This document shows, one piece after another, positions 12,588 to 24,749 of a stretch of DNA of 64,000 nucleotides (within the stretch, counting starts at the first letter, position 1; every line of letters starts with the position of its first letter). This stretch comes from Cordia subcordata (taxonomy: Eukaryota > Streptophyta > Magnoliopsida > Boraginales > Cordiaceae). Below the pieces are notes generated by a model. That model was not told the DNA's origin. It saw only the letters and a list, made by a program, of their open reading frames with translations, and searched no databases. Made by a program: the position numbers and the translations under genes. The stretch is from the NCBI GenBank assembly GCA_028554755.1, contig JAPTOF010000011.1:2198501-2262500 (forward strand). The letters are read 5' to 3'.

Positions 12588-12800
12588 TTTATAAAGAGAG
12601 AGAAGCGAGGAGATGAAGAGTTTTGAGAGAATGAGAGGTATAATGCTTTTCAACCGGTCGAGCCCTACTTATTATCCCAAAATTCGTGACTACCAGTCGA
12701 TCGGTACCCTAGGGGTGTATGCTAGTAGTGTCAGCCCGTAAAAATAGAAACAAAAGAGGCTTATCAATCAACTTAACCAGTGTACCAGTACTAGGAGTAA
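12588..12800 (-). promoter_or_regulatory. Motif cluster and TATA-like box upstream of third ORF
   Basis: Between the end of pol and the third ORF, the plus strand shows CAACCGGTCGAGCCC, ACCAGTCGATCGGTACC and CCAGTGTACCAGTAC (12650-12795). On the minus strand they are followed by TTTATAAA (12588-12595), about 130 nt before the ATG at 12460. The same order (motif cluster, TATA-like box) occurs in the LTRs. A promoter role is inference. Confidence 0.4.
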
Positions 12801-12840
12801 GTGTTCCGATAGGGCAATTTTTGCAAAAAATTTGAGTTTT

Positions 12841-15561
12841 TCACAATTGTAACATTCCCAACTCCTTTTTAATGCTTAAAAACTGGTTTTCATGCAATAG
12901 TTTAGTAAAAATATTGGCAATTTGATGCAAGGAATCAACAAAATTAAGCACAACATCACCTTTTTGCACATGATCACGAATGAAATGATGTCTTATTTCT
13001 ATGTGCTTGGTCCTAGAATGTTGAATTGGATTTTTAGTGAGGTTGATTATAGTTGTATTATCACACATAACTGGAACATGCTCAAATATAACACCAAAGT
13101 CAAGCAAAATTTGTTTCATTCAAAGAACTTGTGCACCACAATTTCCAACTAAAATGTATTCCACTTCGGTTGTTGAAAGTGCTACACTATTTTGCTTTCT
13201 ACTTGACCATGAAACGAAGCAATTTCCAAGAAAATGACAAGTTCCACTAGTGCTCTTCCTATCCGTTTTACAACTGGCAAAGTCGGCGTCGAAATACCCT
13301 ACTAGTTCAAAATTTGTTCCTTTACAATACCAAAGCCCTAGTTCTTGTGTTCCTTTAAGGTATCTAAAAATCTTTTTAACAGCAAGTAAATAGGACTCCT
13401 TAGGGAAAGATTGAAAATTAGCACACAAGAACACAACAAATATAATATCAGGTCTAGAGACGATTAAGTAAAGCAAGCTTCCGATCATACCTCTATACCT
13501 CTTTTTGTCCACCGACTTACCATTTTCATCTTTATCAACCTTGGTAGAGGTGCTCATTGGAATTCCAATCTCTTTTGCTCCATCAAATCCAAACTTCTTG
13601 AGTAGTTCTTTTGTGTACTTAGCTTGGTTGATGAAAATTCCTTCCTTTGTTTGTTTGATTTGAAGTCCAAGGAAGAATGTGGCTCTCCCATCATGCTCTT
13701 TTTAAATTCACTGTGCACACACTTAGAAAAGCTCTCACAAAGAGATTTATCAGTGGCACCAAAGATAATATCATCAACAAATATTTATACAACAAGTATA
13801 TCTTTGACATCATGCTTTACAAATATAGTTGAATCAAATTTACCTCTTGTAAAGTCGTTTTGCAACCAAGAATCCACTTAATCTCTCACACCACACTCTA
13901 GATACTTGCGTTAGTCCATACAATGCTTTTTCAAGCTTAAAAACATGGTTTGGATAGATAGGCCTCAAAGCTCGAAGGTTGAGCCACATACACTTCTTCA
14001 TCAATATAGCTATTTAAGAAAGTATTTTTCACATCCATTTGATACAATTTGAAGTTCATAAAGCATGTGAAGACAAGTAACAACCTAACTGATTCAAGTT
14101 TAGCAATGGGAGCAAAAGTTTCATCATAATCAATACCTTCTTCTTGTTTATAACCTTGTGCAACTAATCTAGTCTTGTTCCTAGTTACTATGCCAGATTC
14201 ATCTAACTTCTTTCTAAAGACCCATTTAGTTCCAATTATAGATTGATTTCTAGGTTTTTCAACAAGTTTCCACACATTGTTCCTTTTAAATTGATTAAGT
14301 TCCTTTTGCATGGCATTTATCCAACTATCATCAAGTAAAGCATCATGTACATTCTTAGGTTCAATTTGAGACAAGAAAGCAAGATGATTACATACATATC
14401 TCAAAGAAGATCTAGTTTCAACGCCTTTTGAGGGTTCACCAATGATTTGGAAAGAAGGATGATAGCCAACAAATTTATAAGTTTTTGGCAAGTTATCATG
14501 CTTATCATATACCACATTTTGATCCTCACATTGCACATCAACATACTTATCTTGTTTATCCTCATGACATGCATCATTAGATTCATTTTCTTTATCTAGG
14601 TCAAGATTACTCATATTCTTTTGAATGATAACAACGTTAACATCATCACATTTAGAATCAAAACATCTTTCATCAAATTTCACATTGATAGTCTCCTCCG
14701 CAACCATGTTTCTTTTATTGTCAACCTTATATGCCTTACTAGATGAAGAGTAGCCAAGAAGTATGCCATCATCAGATTTTGTATCAAATTTGCCAAGATT
14801 GTCTTTTTCATTTAAGATATAGCATGCACAACCAAAAGCTTTGAAATATGAAATATTTGGTTTTCTCCCTTTCCAAAGTTCATAAGGGGTTTTCTCATGA
14901 TCTTTTCAAATGATACAACAATTGATCACATAACATGCGATGTTGATGGCCTCGGCCCAAAAAATAGGTAGGCAAGTTGTTTTCACAAAGCATAGTTCTT
15001 GCCATTTCTTGTAAAGAGTGATTTTTCCTTTCAACAACTCCATTTTGTTGTGGTGTTCTAGGTACTGAAAAATTGTGAAAGATATCATTTTCTTCACAGA
15101 AAGATTTCATAGTTTGGTTTGTAAACTCGGTACCTCTATCACTTCTTATGCTAGAAATCAAATAACCTTTTTTTATTTTGAACATGTTGGCAAAACTTTA
15201 TGAATTCATTTGGCGTGTCATTTTTATGTGCAGGAAAAATTATCCATGTAAATCTAGAGAAATCATCAACAATCACATAAACATACAATTTTCCACCCAA
15301 GCTAGCAACTCTATTAGGTCCAAACAAATCCATATGTAAAAGTTCTAATGGTCTAGAGGTTGAAATCACATTCTTGCTTTTGAAAGATTCCCTAGTTTGT
15401 TTACCTAGTTTGCATGCAAAACATACATTGATACCAACATATTTGACTTTGGGCAAACTTCTAACAAGATCAAGATTAGCGAGTTTATTTATGGATTCTA
15501 TATTAACATGATTTAAATCAAACGTGACTTGGTACCCAAGACATGTCGGGTCCATGAACAT
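12841..15561 (-). pseudogene. copia-1 pol: integrase, RT, RNase H (broken)
   Basis: Integrase (15561-14895) shows the zinc-region CX2C (CFACKLGK), DLFGP with the first catalytic Asp, the DRGTEFTN block with the second Asp, and NGVVERKN with the Glu. Reverse transcriptase (14707-13750) shows KTRLVAQGYKQ and ETFAP. Its catalytic box reads FVDD instead of YVDD and is preceded by a stop where relatives have Gln. RNase H (13557-12841) shows DADFASCKTDRKSTSG, SWSSRKQNSVALSTTEVEY and the tail TKHIEIRHHFIRDHV. Several frameshifts and stops split it. Residues matching 59170-59635 of copia-2 (protease and part of the GAG-pre-integrase region) are missing, joined at about 15535. Confidence 0.9.
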
Positions 15562-15812
15562 TAGTTCTAGTTCCCTTAAGAACCCACATTAAATTGTACT
15601 TTATCTCACCATATCTTCTTATAATGTATTTATGTGAAGCATGTCCATTTTCACAAAAATAGTTACATGTAACTTTAGAAACACTTGATAAAGATGCTTT
15701 TACAAAATACCTTTTGTAATGATCATGCCTTTTTTTTAAAACCTTTTGTATCTTTTGTAGAGTTAACCTTGGATATGCTTAGTTTCTTTTCAAAAAATTT
15801 TATGTAAGACTT

Positions 15813-17220
15813 TTATTTTGAAGATGAATCAAAACCAATCTCAGCTTTGTCAAAGATGCAACATTGTTTTCCAAGCAACACATTTAGATTTTCAGTTCCA
15901 TGTGTAAATTTTGAAACTACATTTTCTAAATCAATGACTTTTGCTTTTAAATCTTCATTTTCCTTTTGTAAATCAACATTGGTTTTCTTCTTTTCTAAAT
16001 TCTTTTTCAAGTTCTTATTTTCTATGCAAACATCATGCAATTTACTTTTAAGAGACAAAAAATTTTTCTTAAGCTCCTTGTTTTTGTTAACCACTTTCTT
16101 GAATTCCATAAGCATCTCATTATACATTTCTTCTAATTCTTTATAAGAACTATTTTCATCACAAGAGACATAGTTTGGGCTTACCTCATCTTCCACTTTT
16201 GCCATGAGACATAGGTTAGCAACTTCTTCTTCAATGGAGTCTTCTTCTTTATCACTTGACTTCGAATCACTCCAAGTGGCCTTCAATGCCTTCTTTTTGA
16301 ATTTCTTTTCATCCTTCTTTCTAAGTGGACACTTGGCTTTGACATGTCTAGGTTTCTTGTATTTTAAAACAAATTAATTCTTTATAGTCTCGCCTTTACT
16401 TACCTCTCTTCTTTGTCCTTTCTTTGGATTAAACTTTTGCTTCCTCATGAATTTCTTAAATTTGGAGAACATGGCCATTTAATCATTGTCTTCACTTTCA
16501 CTTTCACTTGTTGACTCCTCTTGTAGTGTGGCCTTAAGAGTAATGATTTTGTTGACTTTGGGCTATTTTTCAAGCTCCTTGAGCTCCAATTCATGAGTCG
16601 TGAGTGATCCAACAAGTTTACTCAATTGTAAGGTGTTAAGATCTTTGGACTCCCTAATGGACGAGGTCTTTGGTCGTCAAGCCATCAGTAGGCTTCTCAA
16701 GAGCTTCCTCACGAGTTCGCCATTTTCATAATTCTTGCCAAGAGATTTCAAAGAGTTAACAATTTCCATAAATTTTGAAAACATTTGTTCAATATTTTCA
16801 TCTGGAAGCATAGAGAACATTTTATATTTATGTACAAGCATGCTAATCCTAGTTCTTTAACTTGATTTGTGTCTTCATGAGTGACTTCTAATTGATCCCA
16901 CATTTCCTTAGCTGTGGTGTATCCTATTATTTTGTTGCATTCGAAAGGATCTAATGTAAGGTAAAGATAGTGAATTGCATTAGCATTTGCTCCAACAATT
17001 TTTATATCATCCTTGTCCCATTCTTCTTATGGTTTAGGGACTTTTACTCCACTAACTTCTTTGGAAGGAATACTAGGTCCATTTACTATGGTTTTCCATA
17101 AAGCATAATCATTGGCTTGCAAAAATATTCTCATTCTAACCCTTCAAAAAGCATAAGTTAGTACCATCAAAGTATGGAACTCTAGTGGTGGAGAGACCTT
17201 CTTGAACTATATGTGCCATG
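15813..17220 (-). pseudogene. copia-1 gag with coiled-coil extension (broken)
   Basis: Begins at ATG 17220 (MAHIVQEGLSTTRVPYFDG), matching the intact gag of copia-2, but the first 300 bp is full of stops. The block ISMLVHKYKMFSML... to LVRKLLRSL is recognisable. The zinc knuckle reads KYKKPRHVKAKC, so the first cysteines are lost. The extension (16286-15813) is acidic then strongly coiled-coil (ELEEMYNEMLMEFKKVVNKN). Gag forms the particle that packages element RNA. A second knuckle near 15650 reads CNYFCENGHASHKY, also degenerate. Confidence 0.85.
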
Positions 17221-17303
17221 ATCTTTAGCTCTAGACAGTTAAGTCAAAACACACAATAATGCAAATAATCACACACTTAATGCACTTAATATGTAGAGCA
17301 CTA

Positions 17304-17316
17304 GGCTCGGATGCCA
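17304..17316 (-). other. copia-1 primer-binding site (Met tRNA type)
   Basis: Minus strand TGGCATCCGAGCC, three nucleotides after the LTR end, matches the common copia primer site TGGTATCAGAGCC (initiator Met tRNA 3' end) with two or three differences. Confidence 0.75.
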
Positions 17317-17318
17317 CG

Positions 17319-19080
17319 TGTTGCCCAGAGAATGAATCCAAGAGGGGGTTGAATTGGATTATTGGCACAATTAAGCACTAAAAACTCTTTAAAATTATTT
17401 CAAGCAAAAGCACGTGCAAAATTCAAGGTAAATACTTGAAATATAAAGAGAATAGGGTTAAGAGTATCAAACGCAGTGATTTACAGTGGTTTGAACTCCT
17501 GATGGCCTAGTCCACTATCTAACGTCTTCCTTTAGGATTTCGGAAACTTCACTAGTGAAAGGGTTTCTTGCTTAGTATGTTGTAGATGCGTAGAACAACG
17601 TTCACAACCTTTGCTTCACCACAAAGTCCACAAGTATTACCCTAATACTTGAAGATTTCAACCTTCACTCTTGAGAGATATTCCTCACAACTATACTACC
17701 CAAGAGCAAAGAAACTCATACCGAATGTGATTGTAGAGAGTTTGGAATGCAAGAACTTCTTTTGAGCAATTGTACAAAGGTATTTAAACCTTCCTATGTT
17801 GCTCTAAGTAGATAAGCAATTTATGAGCTTAAGAATTTGATCAATGAATGCTAATAATGTGCAATCAATTAACATAGTAATAAATGAGGCAAGATTGTAG
17901 AAAAGAGAATGTATTGAATGTTAAAGAGCTTGTGAAAATGTTTTGATCAAGTTATGTCAGAGTTGGGAGGAGAGGGATGTATTTATGAGCCCAAAAAGTA
18001 AGTCTCCCAATCGTCAAATTTTAAAAACAACTCAGAGGGGCTACGGGAACATTCTACCAATCGACCTAGTTCCAAAAGGCAAAAAGCCTTACTGAAACAC
18101 TTAACTGATCGACTGGTAGGCTCTTCCGATAGAGCAACATTGCTCTCTATTATTACCAGAGCTCAGAGCAAGTCGACTGCCTGTGTTGGCCAGTAGTTGT
18201 AGAAAAAGGCTGAAAAAGTTGTTTAACTTTTTACCAAAACTATACTACACATCAAATCAACAGTAGAAGTGTTTTTCTGCAGAATTTGGAAGCTCAAGAC
18301 AACCACTATACATATAAGATCAAGTCAATAATAAATGCTAACACTAACTAATCTTCCAAACACTAAATGCAAGATTAAATCAAGAGTTTCAGATTTTATG
18401 CATGAAAGAAGGCTTTTATATGTAATAGTTTTATCCAATGGGTAATAGTCTTATACAAAAATGCTTCTTTACCTTTAATACAAACTCTATACTCAAAATA
18501 GTGCACTTTTATTGTAAAGCCATGCTAATATATACATATATACATACATATAAGCGCATATGTTTATCAAGGTATCAAATACCAGTGTAATAGAGAGTAT
18601 TATAGTGCATGCAGCTCTATAATGCAAAAAGATGGACTCCAAAGCTAAACTTTCTGTAGGAAAAGTTGTTTTGAATGCAAATGAAAACATGTACACATGT
18701 AATACTAAGTATAAGAGAATAGAAAGAATATATAAATATGTATTAAAGAGAAAAGATGATCAAGTATAAGAGAACAAGACTCATGAACAAAATACATGAA
18801 GAATGTATGCAATGTACTAAGTTTTTGAGCTCACAATCATTTACTTGTATACTAAGATCAACTTAACGTAAGACTAAAGGAAGAAAAGAATTATAGCTAC
18901 AAGTTATCTAAGCTTCATGACCCATGCTCTGTAACCATGCTTTATCTTTTTTCTTTGCCTCAATAATGCTACTATGTGTAAGATATTCAACACACTGCAA
19001 GTAGTAGCAATTAGATAACAAAACACAATTATTGCATCATCAAAATATAATTAACATATATTAAAACAATATATTCAACA
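17319..19080 (-). repeat. copia-1 5' LTR
   Basis: Full-length LTR with TG...CA ends: minus strand TGTTGAATATATTG at 19080 to GGGCAACA at 17319. It carries a motif cluster (18040-18205, with AATCGACC, GATCGACTGG and AGTCGACTGCC), followed on the minus strand by CATAAATACATCC (about 17966-17980), a TATA-like sequence. Confidence 0.85.
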
Positions 19081-20181
19081 TATATATGTGTGTGTGTGTG
19101 CGCTTTGATTTTATTGTTCAATGGCTATTTTTCATATATGTCCATGTGTTTGATAAAATGCCTAGATGAGTAGCATACATGCATACATATATGTATGCAT
19201 ATATATTGATGTCTATTGCTATTAACACTTCTAGAACATTATTTGAGCATGTCTATGTGTTTGTTTGATGTTTATATGAAAGGGGTATTGCTCCTGTACA
19301 TGTCTATATGTGTATTCGAAAAACTTAGTAGTAATATGATATCAATGGCGTACCTATTGGTCTCTAATGTATGATATGGTGTAATCTGAGCATGAAGATG
19401 TCTGGTAGTTGAGTATGTCTATATATTCGTTAATGTTATCATGTAGAACGTGCATAATTGCACTCAAATGATCAAATCCCGCTATTATGACCTTAGATTG
19501 ACGACGCGTAACTTAGGGCTAGCCTAAATCAAGTTTTCTTTGGCTTTACACCCAGCCAATAGGTTTTCGTGTAGGTTTAGTCGACCATAGCAGCACTAGG
19601 TCTTGGATTTAAACCCAACCAATGTTTTTAGGCACTATGGTAGATTCAATCTAAGTCACCTAAGAAGCTAGTTAGTCAACCCTAAGGCCCTAGGTCATAA
19701 GGACCATGTCGTACTCTAGGAGCCGACATCTAGGGACGGACCCACATCAAGTCCTAGAGGTAAATTAGGTAGCTAAATAGAATCCTAGTATAGAGCGACC
19801 TTTAATAGTTAAACCATCAATAAATCCCATAGAATAAGAGTATTGAGTCACCCATAGTCAGGTGAAAGTCATCCTAATCCATTCTATTTGCTAGTTTCCT
19901 TTCTAGGTTAGTTTGTTTCCCCCTGCTTTCCCTTTCCTCTTCCTTTTAGTTTAGTTTAGTCTAGTTTTTTTTTTTTTTAATTCGAGCTCCCTTTAATCCC
20001 AAAAACCCAAAAAAGGTTGCTAGCTTAGGATTTTCTTTTAGGCACCATCTAGGACACGCTTCTTAGAATTCACTCCACAATTCGTCTCCCTATGGATTTA
20101 ACACCCACACGCTCACACACTATACTACAATTGACCCGTGCGCTTGTAGGTCATTAGGCTTGAGCTCTTGAATCAATATCA
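19081..20181 (+). mobile_element. Ty3-type solo LTR, right part
   Basis: Continues the LTR begun at 8507. The stretch with TGGCTTTACACCCAGCC, GGATTTAAACCCAACC and GGTCATAAGGACCATG is the reverse complement of the matching part of the solo LTR at 40983-42850, and is related to the TTGGCTTTAAACCCAGCC repeats of the LTR at 34008. It ends AATATCA at 20181, followed by the target duplication ATCTT. About 200 bp expected between the two parts is missing, so the copia-1 insertion was accompanied by a deletion. Confidence 0.8.
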
Positions 20182-20186
20182 ATCTT

Positions 20187-21031
20187 CATTATTATTATTT
20201 TTTTTATCTACATATATTGTATACACAAGAACACACACGTTGTATAATTAGAGAAAGAAAGAGTGGCAAAGAGAGAGAGAGAAAGGGGGAGGGGGGAAGA
20301 AAAGAGAGGAGATGAGTGAACAACGATAAATCTTTTAGATTTTTTCGCCAAGTAAGAGAGAGCATATATAGTACTACTAATGAGCATTGTGTTTAAGGAG
20401 CATGATATAATTTTTGAACTTAAAGCCATTACATTTTCTAAAAGGACCCTATCAAATCTCCATCGAGACATGGGCTTAAACAAAGACATGTGACATGTCA
20501 TGTGCTTTGACATTGAATAATATATTAGCTAAAATACGATGTTCAAGAAAAGGTTTGATTTATACAAAAGTCTCCAACATTATTATAATTTCGTAAATTA
20601 GTCGTTATATTTTAAAATATTTAGATTAGTTGTCAGACACTCATATCGATCTTTAATATCTTCTTACCAAAAAAAACTTTAATCTTTTATTATATACTTA
20701 TTCAAACTAATTTTATTTTTTACTCATTTTTATTAATTTAAGAACTAATTTGAATAAGTTTTTAAAACGTTAAGCATTAATATATATATGAATATTTTAA
20801 AACGATTATAACTAATTTAAATAAATTTATGAAATAATGATAACAACATAAATATTTTAAAATAATAAACAATAAATTAAAATCAAATGCTAATATAAAA
20901 ATAATAATGAAGGCTAAATTAAAAATAAATGATAACATTTAAAAATTTATGACATTATCCCCCAAGAAAAAAGCAAACTTTTCTTCTTTTTTGGTCGAAA
21001 TAACTGTAATTAGCCATGTTTAGATCTGACC
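20187..21031. other. Intergenic DNA with GA-rich tract
   Basis: No gene recognised. A purine-rich tract (GAGAGAGAGAAAGGGGGAGGG, about 20260-20310) gives a meaningless S/L-rich frame on the other strand. The rest is AT-rich with scattered TTTAAAA phrases. Confidence 0.6.
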
Positions 21032-21040
21032 AATGTGTGT

Positions 21041-21150
21041 GAGATTTTTTTTTTTACCCAATTTTGGACATTTTGTGCAAAACTGACTCATTTAGGGAGC
21101 AAGTTTCAAAAATGACTCATTCTCTCTTCCAGAATGCATTAGGTGCTATG
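21041..21150 (+). repeat. MULE left terminal inverted repeat
   Basis: Pairs imperfectly with 27785-27875. Recognisable shared phrases are the T-run followed by ACCCAATTTTGG / GGGTTTTTGACC, AAAACTGACTCATTT / AAAATTGATCTATTT, and CTTCCAGAATG on both sides. The similarity may extend further inward, since both flanks contain repeats of AACGC and CAGAATGC type. Confidence 0.65.
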
Positions 21151-21748
21151 CCATAATGCAAGACACTTAAAAAATGCGTCATGCCTATATAATTGAAAAA
21201 AATTCAAATTTTAAAAATCTGGTCCATTAGAAACGCAGGTTGCACTCTAGAAACAGGCTGCAAATGCAGTGCATTTCAGGAACGAGGTTTGCACTTTGGA
21301 AACACGACTGCATTCCATAAATTAGACAGCCAGTCTTTTCCTCTTCCACTCCACATGTCATTTTCAGAAAATTTTCCCTACGCCCGCTTGAGATTCTCTG
21401 ATTGATCGGCCTTACTTCCAAGGATTTATCCTCTATTTTGTAAGCTATTTATTTTATATTATGCTTTATAATTATATATTTTATATTTTAAGTTATATAA
21501 TTTGTTGTTGTTTTGTTTAATTTTGTTTGGTAGTTTAAGGTAATTTTACTTCAAGTGATAATGTTGATTTGTTATTTTGTAGTTTAAATGTTGTTAGTTT
21601 AAGATGGTTTAGTTGTTGAAAGGTAGGATATTAATTTTGTAATTTAATAATTTAGGGAGTCAATAATTTAAGAAGTTAGTAATTTCAAAAATTTAGGGAT
21701 TTAAATTTTATAAGAAAGTTAAGTTAGCTAGTAATTTATGGTTTAGGA

Positions 21749-21754
<6 letters not shown>

Positions 21755-21790
<36 letters not shown>

Positions 21791-21810
21791 TACTACTACT
21801 ACTAATTTTA
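21755..21810. repeat. ATT then ACT trinucleotide microsatellite
   Basis: About twelve ATT units are followed by five ACT units just upstream of the plant-mobile-domain gene inside the MULE. Confidence 0.9.
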
Positions 21811-21857
21811 CAACAACTACTAGTACTAGTTGAAAGTTTTTTATCGTAAGATTCATT

Positions 21858-24355
21858 ATGGACAATCGATCAAGTCCAGTAGATGCGACATTGTGGTGCC
21901 ATTACATGGACCACTGGGTCTAGTTTTTGCAGGATCTACATTACTTGGTTTGTATTAGATGTTACAAGTCTGACCGAAATTTGTTTAAGAACCCAAAGCA
22001 CCCGTTGGTACGACAGTAGTTAGTGCGAACAGGATTCCATTGGTTGTTATAAATCCTGTTAGCATCAACTTAACAGCGGATTTATTATTGCTATGATTTA
22101 AAGGTGGCGGCTAGAGACACACATATTTCATTTGCCTATAAGGAAGGCCACTATCACCCTGCAAGATGTGGTCGTCTATTGGGGTTTGCCCATGACCGGT
22201 ACAGCTATGCCGGAGTTTGAGATGGTTGTACACTCGAGTTAAGAGCGGGTTGATCTTATTCGTGATTATATGGGAGTTGGTATGGATGCGGATGTGGATG
22301 CAGATGCAGATGAGGGTACGGGTCATACTAACATCATTGGGAACACAATCAATTTCATCCAACTACAAGGCAAGTTTAATCGCCGGAGTACTCTAGACAA
22401 TGCCACTCTACAGCAGGCTCAGCAGCGGGCATATCTGTAGATCTTTTTTATGATAAATTGCCACCTATTCTCCAACAGGAGTATCAATTAGGGCAATTTG
22501 GCCTGGTTGATTTGTTTGCAGAACTCTGACCAGATCCAACAGTTCAACTGGGGCGCGGCTATACTAGCATATTTGTATCAGCAGCTTAATCGTGCCTCCT
22601 TCCGTGAATGTAATGGTGTGTGTGAAGTTGTGACACTGGTCCAGGTATTGAATTTCATCATGTAGTTATTCTTTAAATTTTCTAAGTGTTAACTTTATCA
22701 TAATAAGTATGTCTTGCTTGTAGTTTTTCGCATAGGATAGATTCACAACTTGTAGGCCTCAGCTTTTACAGGTGACCCAAGAGCAGCAACAGCGATAGTG
22801 GCATGAGCTTGAGCCTTTGTTTCAGCTACCTGGTGTTCCACAAGGGGTCATTTTTTACGTGAAAAAGAAATGACGGAAGTATCAGGAAAGTCATGGCAAG
22901 TTGAATGTCAGGATGTGATTGACTAGTCGTAGCCTGGTAAGGTATAGTAAACTTATTTTTTGTTTATTAAATATTTTAATTATGGTATTATTAAACACGC
23001 AGGTAACTCTTCTTTACTTGTTTTGGTTACAGTTTATATGGCACCTTTTTAGGAGGACATTAGATAGTCTGCCAGCATATTATTTGCAGGATAGTGACGT
23101 TTGGTCTACATGAGTCCCCTTGATATTTGGGCATACTGTTGAGTGGCATCATCCCAATCATGCGTTGAGGAAATTCGTACTACGATTGGAGACCCCTTAT
23201 TATCCACTTGATGACAAAAAGCACAGGGACGACAAGGAAAAGCTTAAGGGAGAGGCTATGACACATGTGGTAAATTTGGGGGGAAACTGGCAGTAGCGTG
23301 TTGTTCAAGGATAGGAGCAGAATGACTCGACATCAGCATCACTCTGGAATTACATGGCTTGGTACCGTAGGGTGATTATATTTTAGATTGGCCATACAAG
23401 GACAAGTCATAAAAGGGATGGTTATATGGCGTCTACACAGGATGAGACTTTTTGGTGAGCATTACTTATATTCTTCTTTGTTCATTATAAAAATTTAGAA
23501 AACTAAATGAAACTAATTATGGCGTGTTATTTTTACATCCAAGCCACAGTAGTACTACATGTAGTCCACCATGTTGGGGACTTGCTACAGCAATACATAT
23601 GAGAGGAGCTTTGCGGTGATGTACAGTCTATAGATCTTGTGATAAGGCATCTGCCAGTTATGCAACTACATGGGGAGAGCGTATACGACATACATAGCAT
23701 GAGCACCTCATAGAGCAGAGAGCAGTATGAGAGTTGCTGAGGTGCCCCCGATGTAGCGGGCGTAGCGTAGAGAGCATCATTCCCAGCATAGGCGTTCCTC
23801 CCAGCGCAGAAAGTAGTATACTTATCCTCGTAGGTCATCACAATCTTCTAGTGTCACTTAGCAGATATGTCGTTCACCCCCGATGTACCATTGGCATATC
23901 ATTGTGTGTCTACGAAGCCCACACAGCCGTCAGGGCACCGATTCATGTATTAGTTGGACCCATTGATTATTCCAGCTAGAAGATGGGTTAGAGCAGTGGT
24001 GGTTGACATGGTATGCTTCATGGTGCTAGATCTTCCAAGCAAGTGATTAACATGCCAGATGATGAGCATGTTCACGAGGAGACGCAGAGTGAATCATCCA
24101 AGGAATCTCCTACGAGATACATAGGGTCCAGAGAGTTCATTCATGATATGTTGGTTAATCGTGGTAGTGAATAGCAGTACTAGCCGTTGCAATCCCAAGC
24201 ACTGGTTACATAGGCATAGCCATCTCCTGAAGAGTAGCCTCGACACCATCAGACACGTTCGACCAGGAAACGAGATGCACCATCTCCTATTACACGTCAG
24301 TTACCTAACCACGTCAACAGGGAACAGGGGCCTCAGCATTACATACCTGGCTAAT
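21858..24355 (+). pseudogene. Plant mobile domain (aminotransferase-like) gene, decayed
   Basis: ATG at 21858 (MDNRSSPVDATLW). The diagnostic block at about 22110-22205 reads ETHIFHLPIRKATITLQD then VVVYWGLPMTG, which fits the plant mobile domain pattern (ETHTFHLP...TLQDV...GLP). Further on come AILAYLYQQLNRAS (about 22560-22600) and FGHTVEWHHPNHALRKF (about 23125-23175), also typical. A likely intron runs from GTATTG after CTGGTCCAG (22645) to a TTGCTTGTAG (22722). Several stops and frameshifts are present, and the tail after 23520 has no clear frame. The domain is known both in MULE and Ty3 elements and in host genes for silencing and meristem upkeep (MAIN/MAIL1 family). Here its position in a TIR element says transposon cargo. 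The 3' limit is uncertain. Confidence 0.7.
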
Positions 24356-24524
24356 GTATTCAGTTTTGTAGCACTTTATTTTTTTTATCATGTATTGATG
24401 GGAATGTGTTATGTTTTTCATTTATATAGTTATTTATGACCCATACCTACTTTTATTAAATCATTATGTACTTAATGTTGTCAATTGGATATTATGCACT
24501 TATTTCTTTCCGTTCAAGTGGACA

Positions 24525-24735
24525 TTACAAGATTACAACTAAGTAAACAAAACAAGATTACAATTAATACATATTACAACTAATACACATTACAATTAAT
24601 ACACATTACATAATAACATTACAACATTACACTAAGTAAACAAAACAAGATTACAACTAATACACATTACAACTAACACATATTATATAATAACATTACA
24701 ATGTTACACTAAGTAAACAAAACAAGATTACAACT
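24525..24735. repeat. Tandem repeat between convergent MULE genes
   Basis: Repeats of TAAGTAAACAAAACAAGATTACAACTAATACACATTACA with a longer period of about 105 bp (phrase ACTAAGTAAACAAAAC at about 24539, 24632 and 24710). It lies exactly between the ends of the two convergent genes, where both transcripts should terminate. Confidence 0.8.
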
Positions 24736-24749
24736 TATAGACAAAACAA

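Larger units (their letters stand above)
9069..19080 (-). mobile_element. copia-1: decayed Ty1/copia (SIRE-like) element
   Basis: Minus-strand element with LTRs at 9069-10701 (3') and 17319-19080 (5'), a Met-type primer site at 17304-17316 and a polypurine tract at 10702-10713. Gene order along the minus strand is gag, pol (integrase, reverse transcriptase, RNase H), then a third ORF. Order INT-RT-RH defines Ty1/copia. The long LTRs, the coiled-coil gag extension and an extra gene after pol suggest the SIRE/Maximus lineage (inference). Coding regions carry many stops and frameshifts, and the protease region is deleted. It interrupts the Ty3 solo LTR. No target duplication can be read because about 98 bp of the left LTR end is missing. 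Confidence 0.9.

Noticed and set aside
22111..22362. Minus-strand frame over the plant mobile domain gene
   Set aside because: Antisense shadow; the plus strand carries the recognisable ETHIFHLP block.
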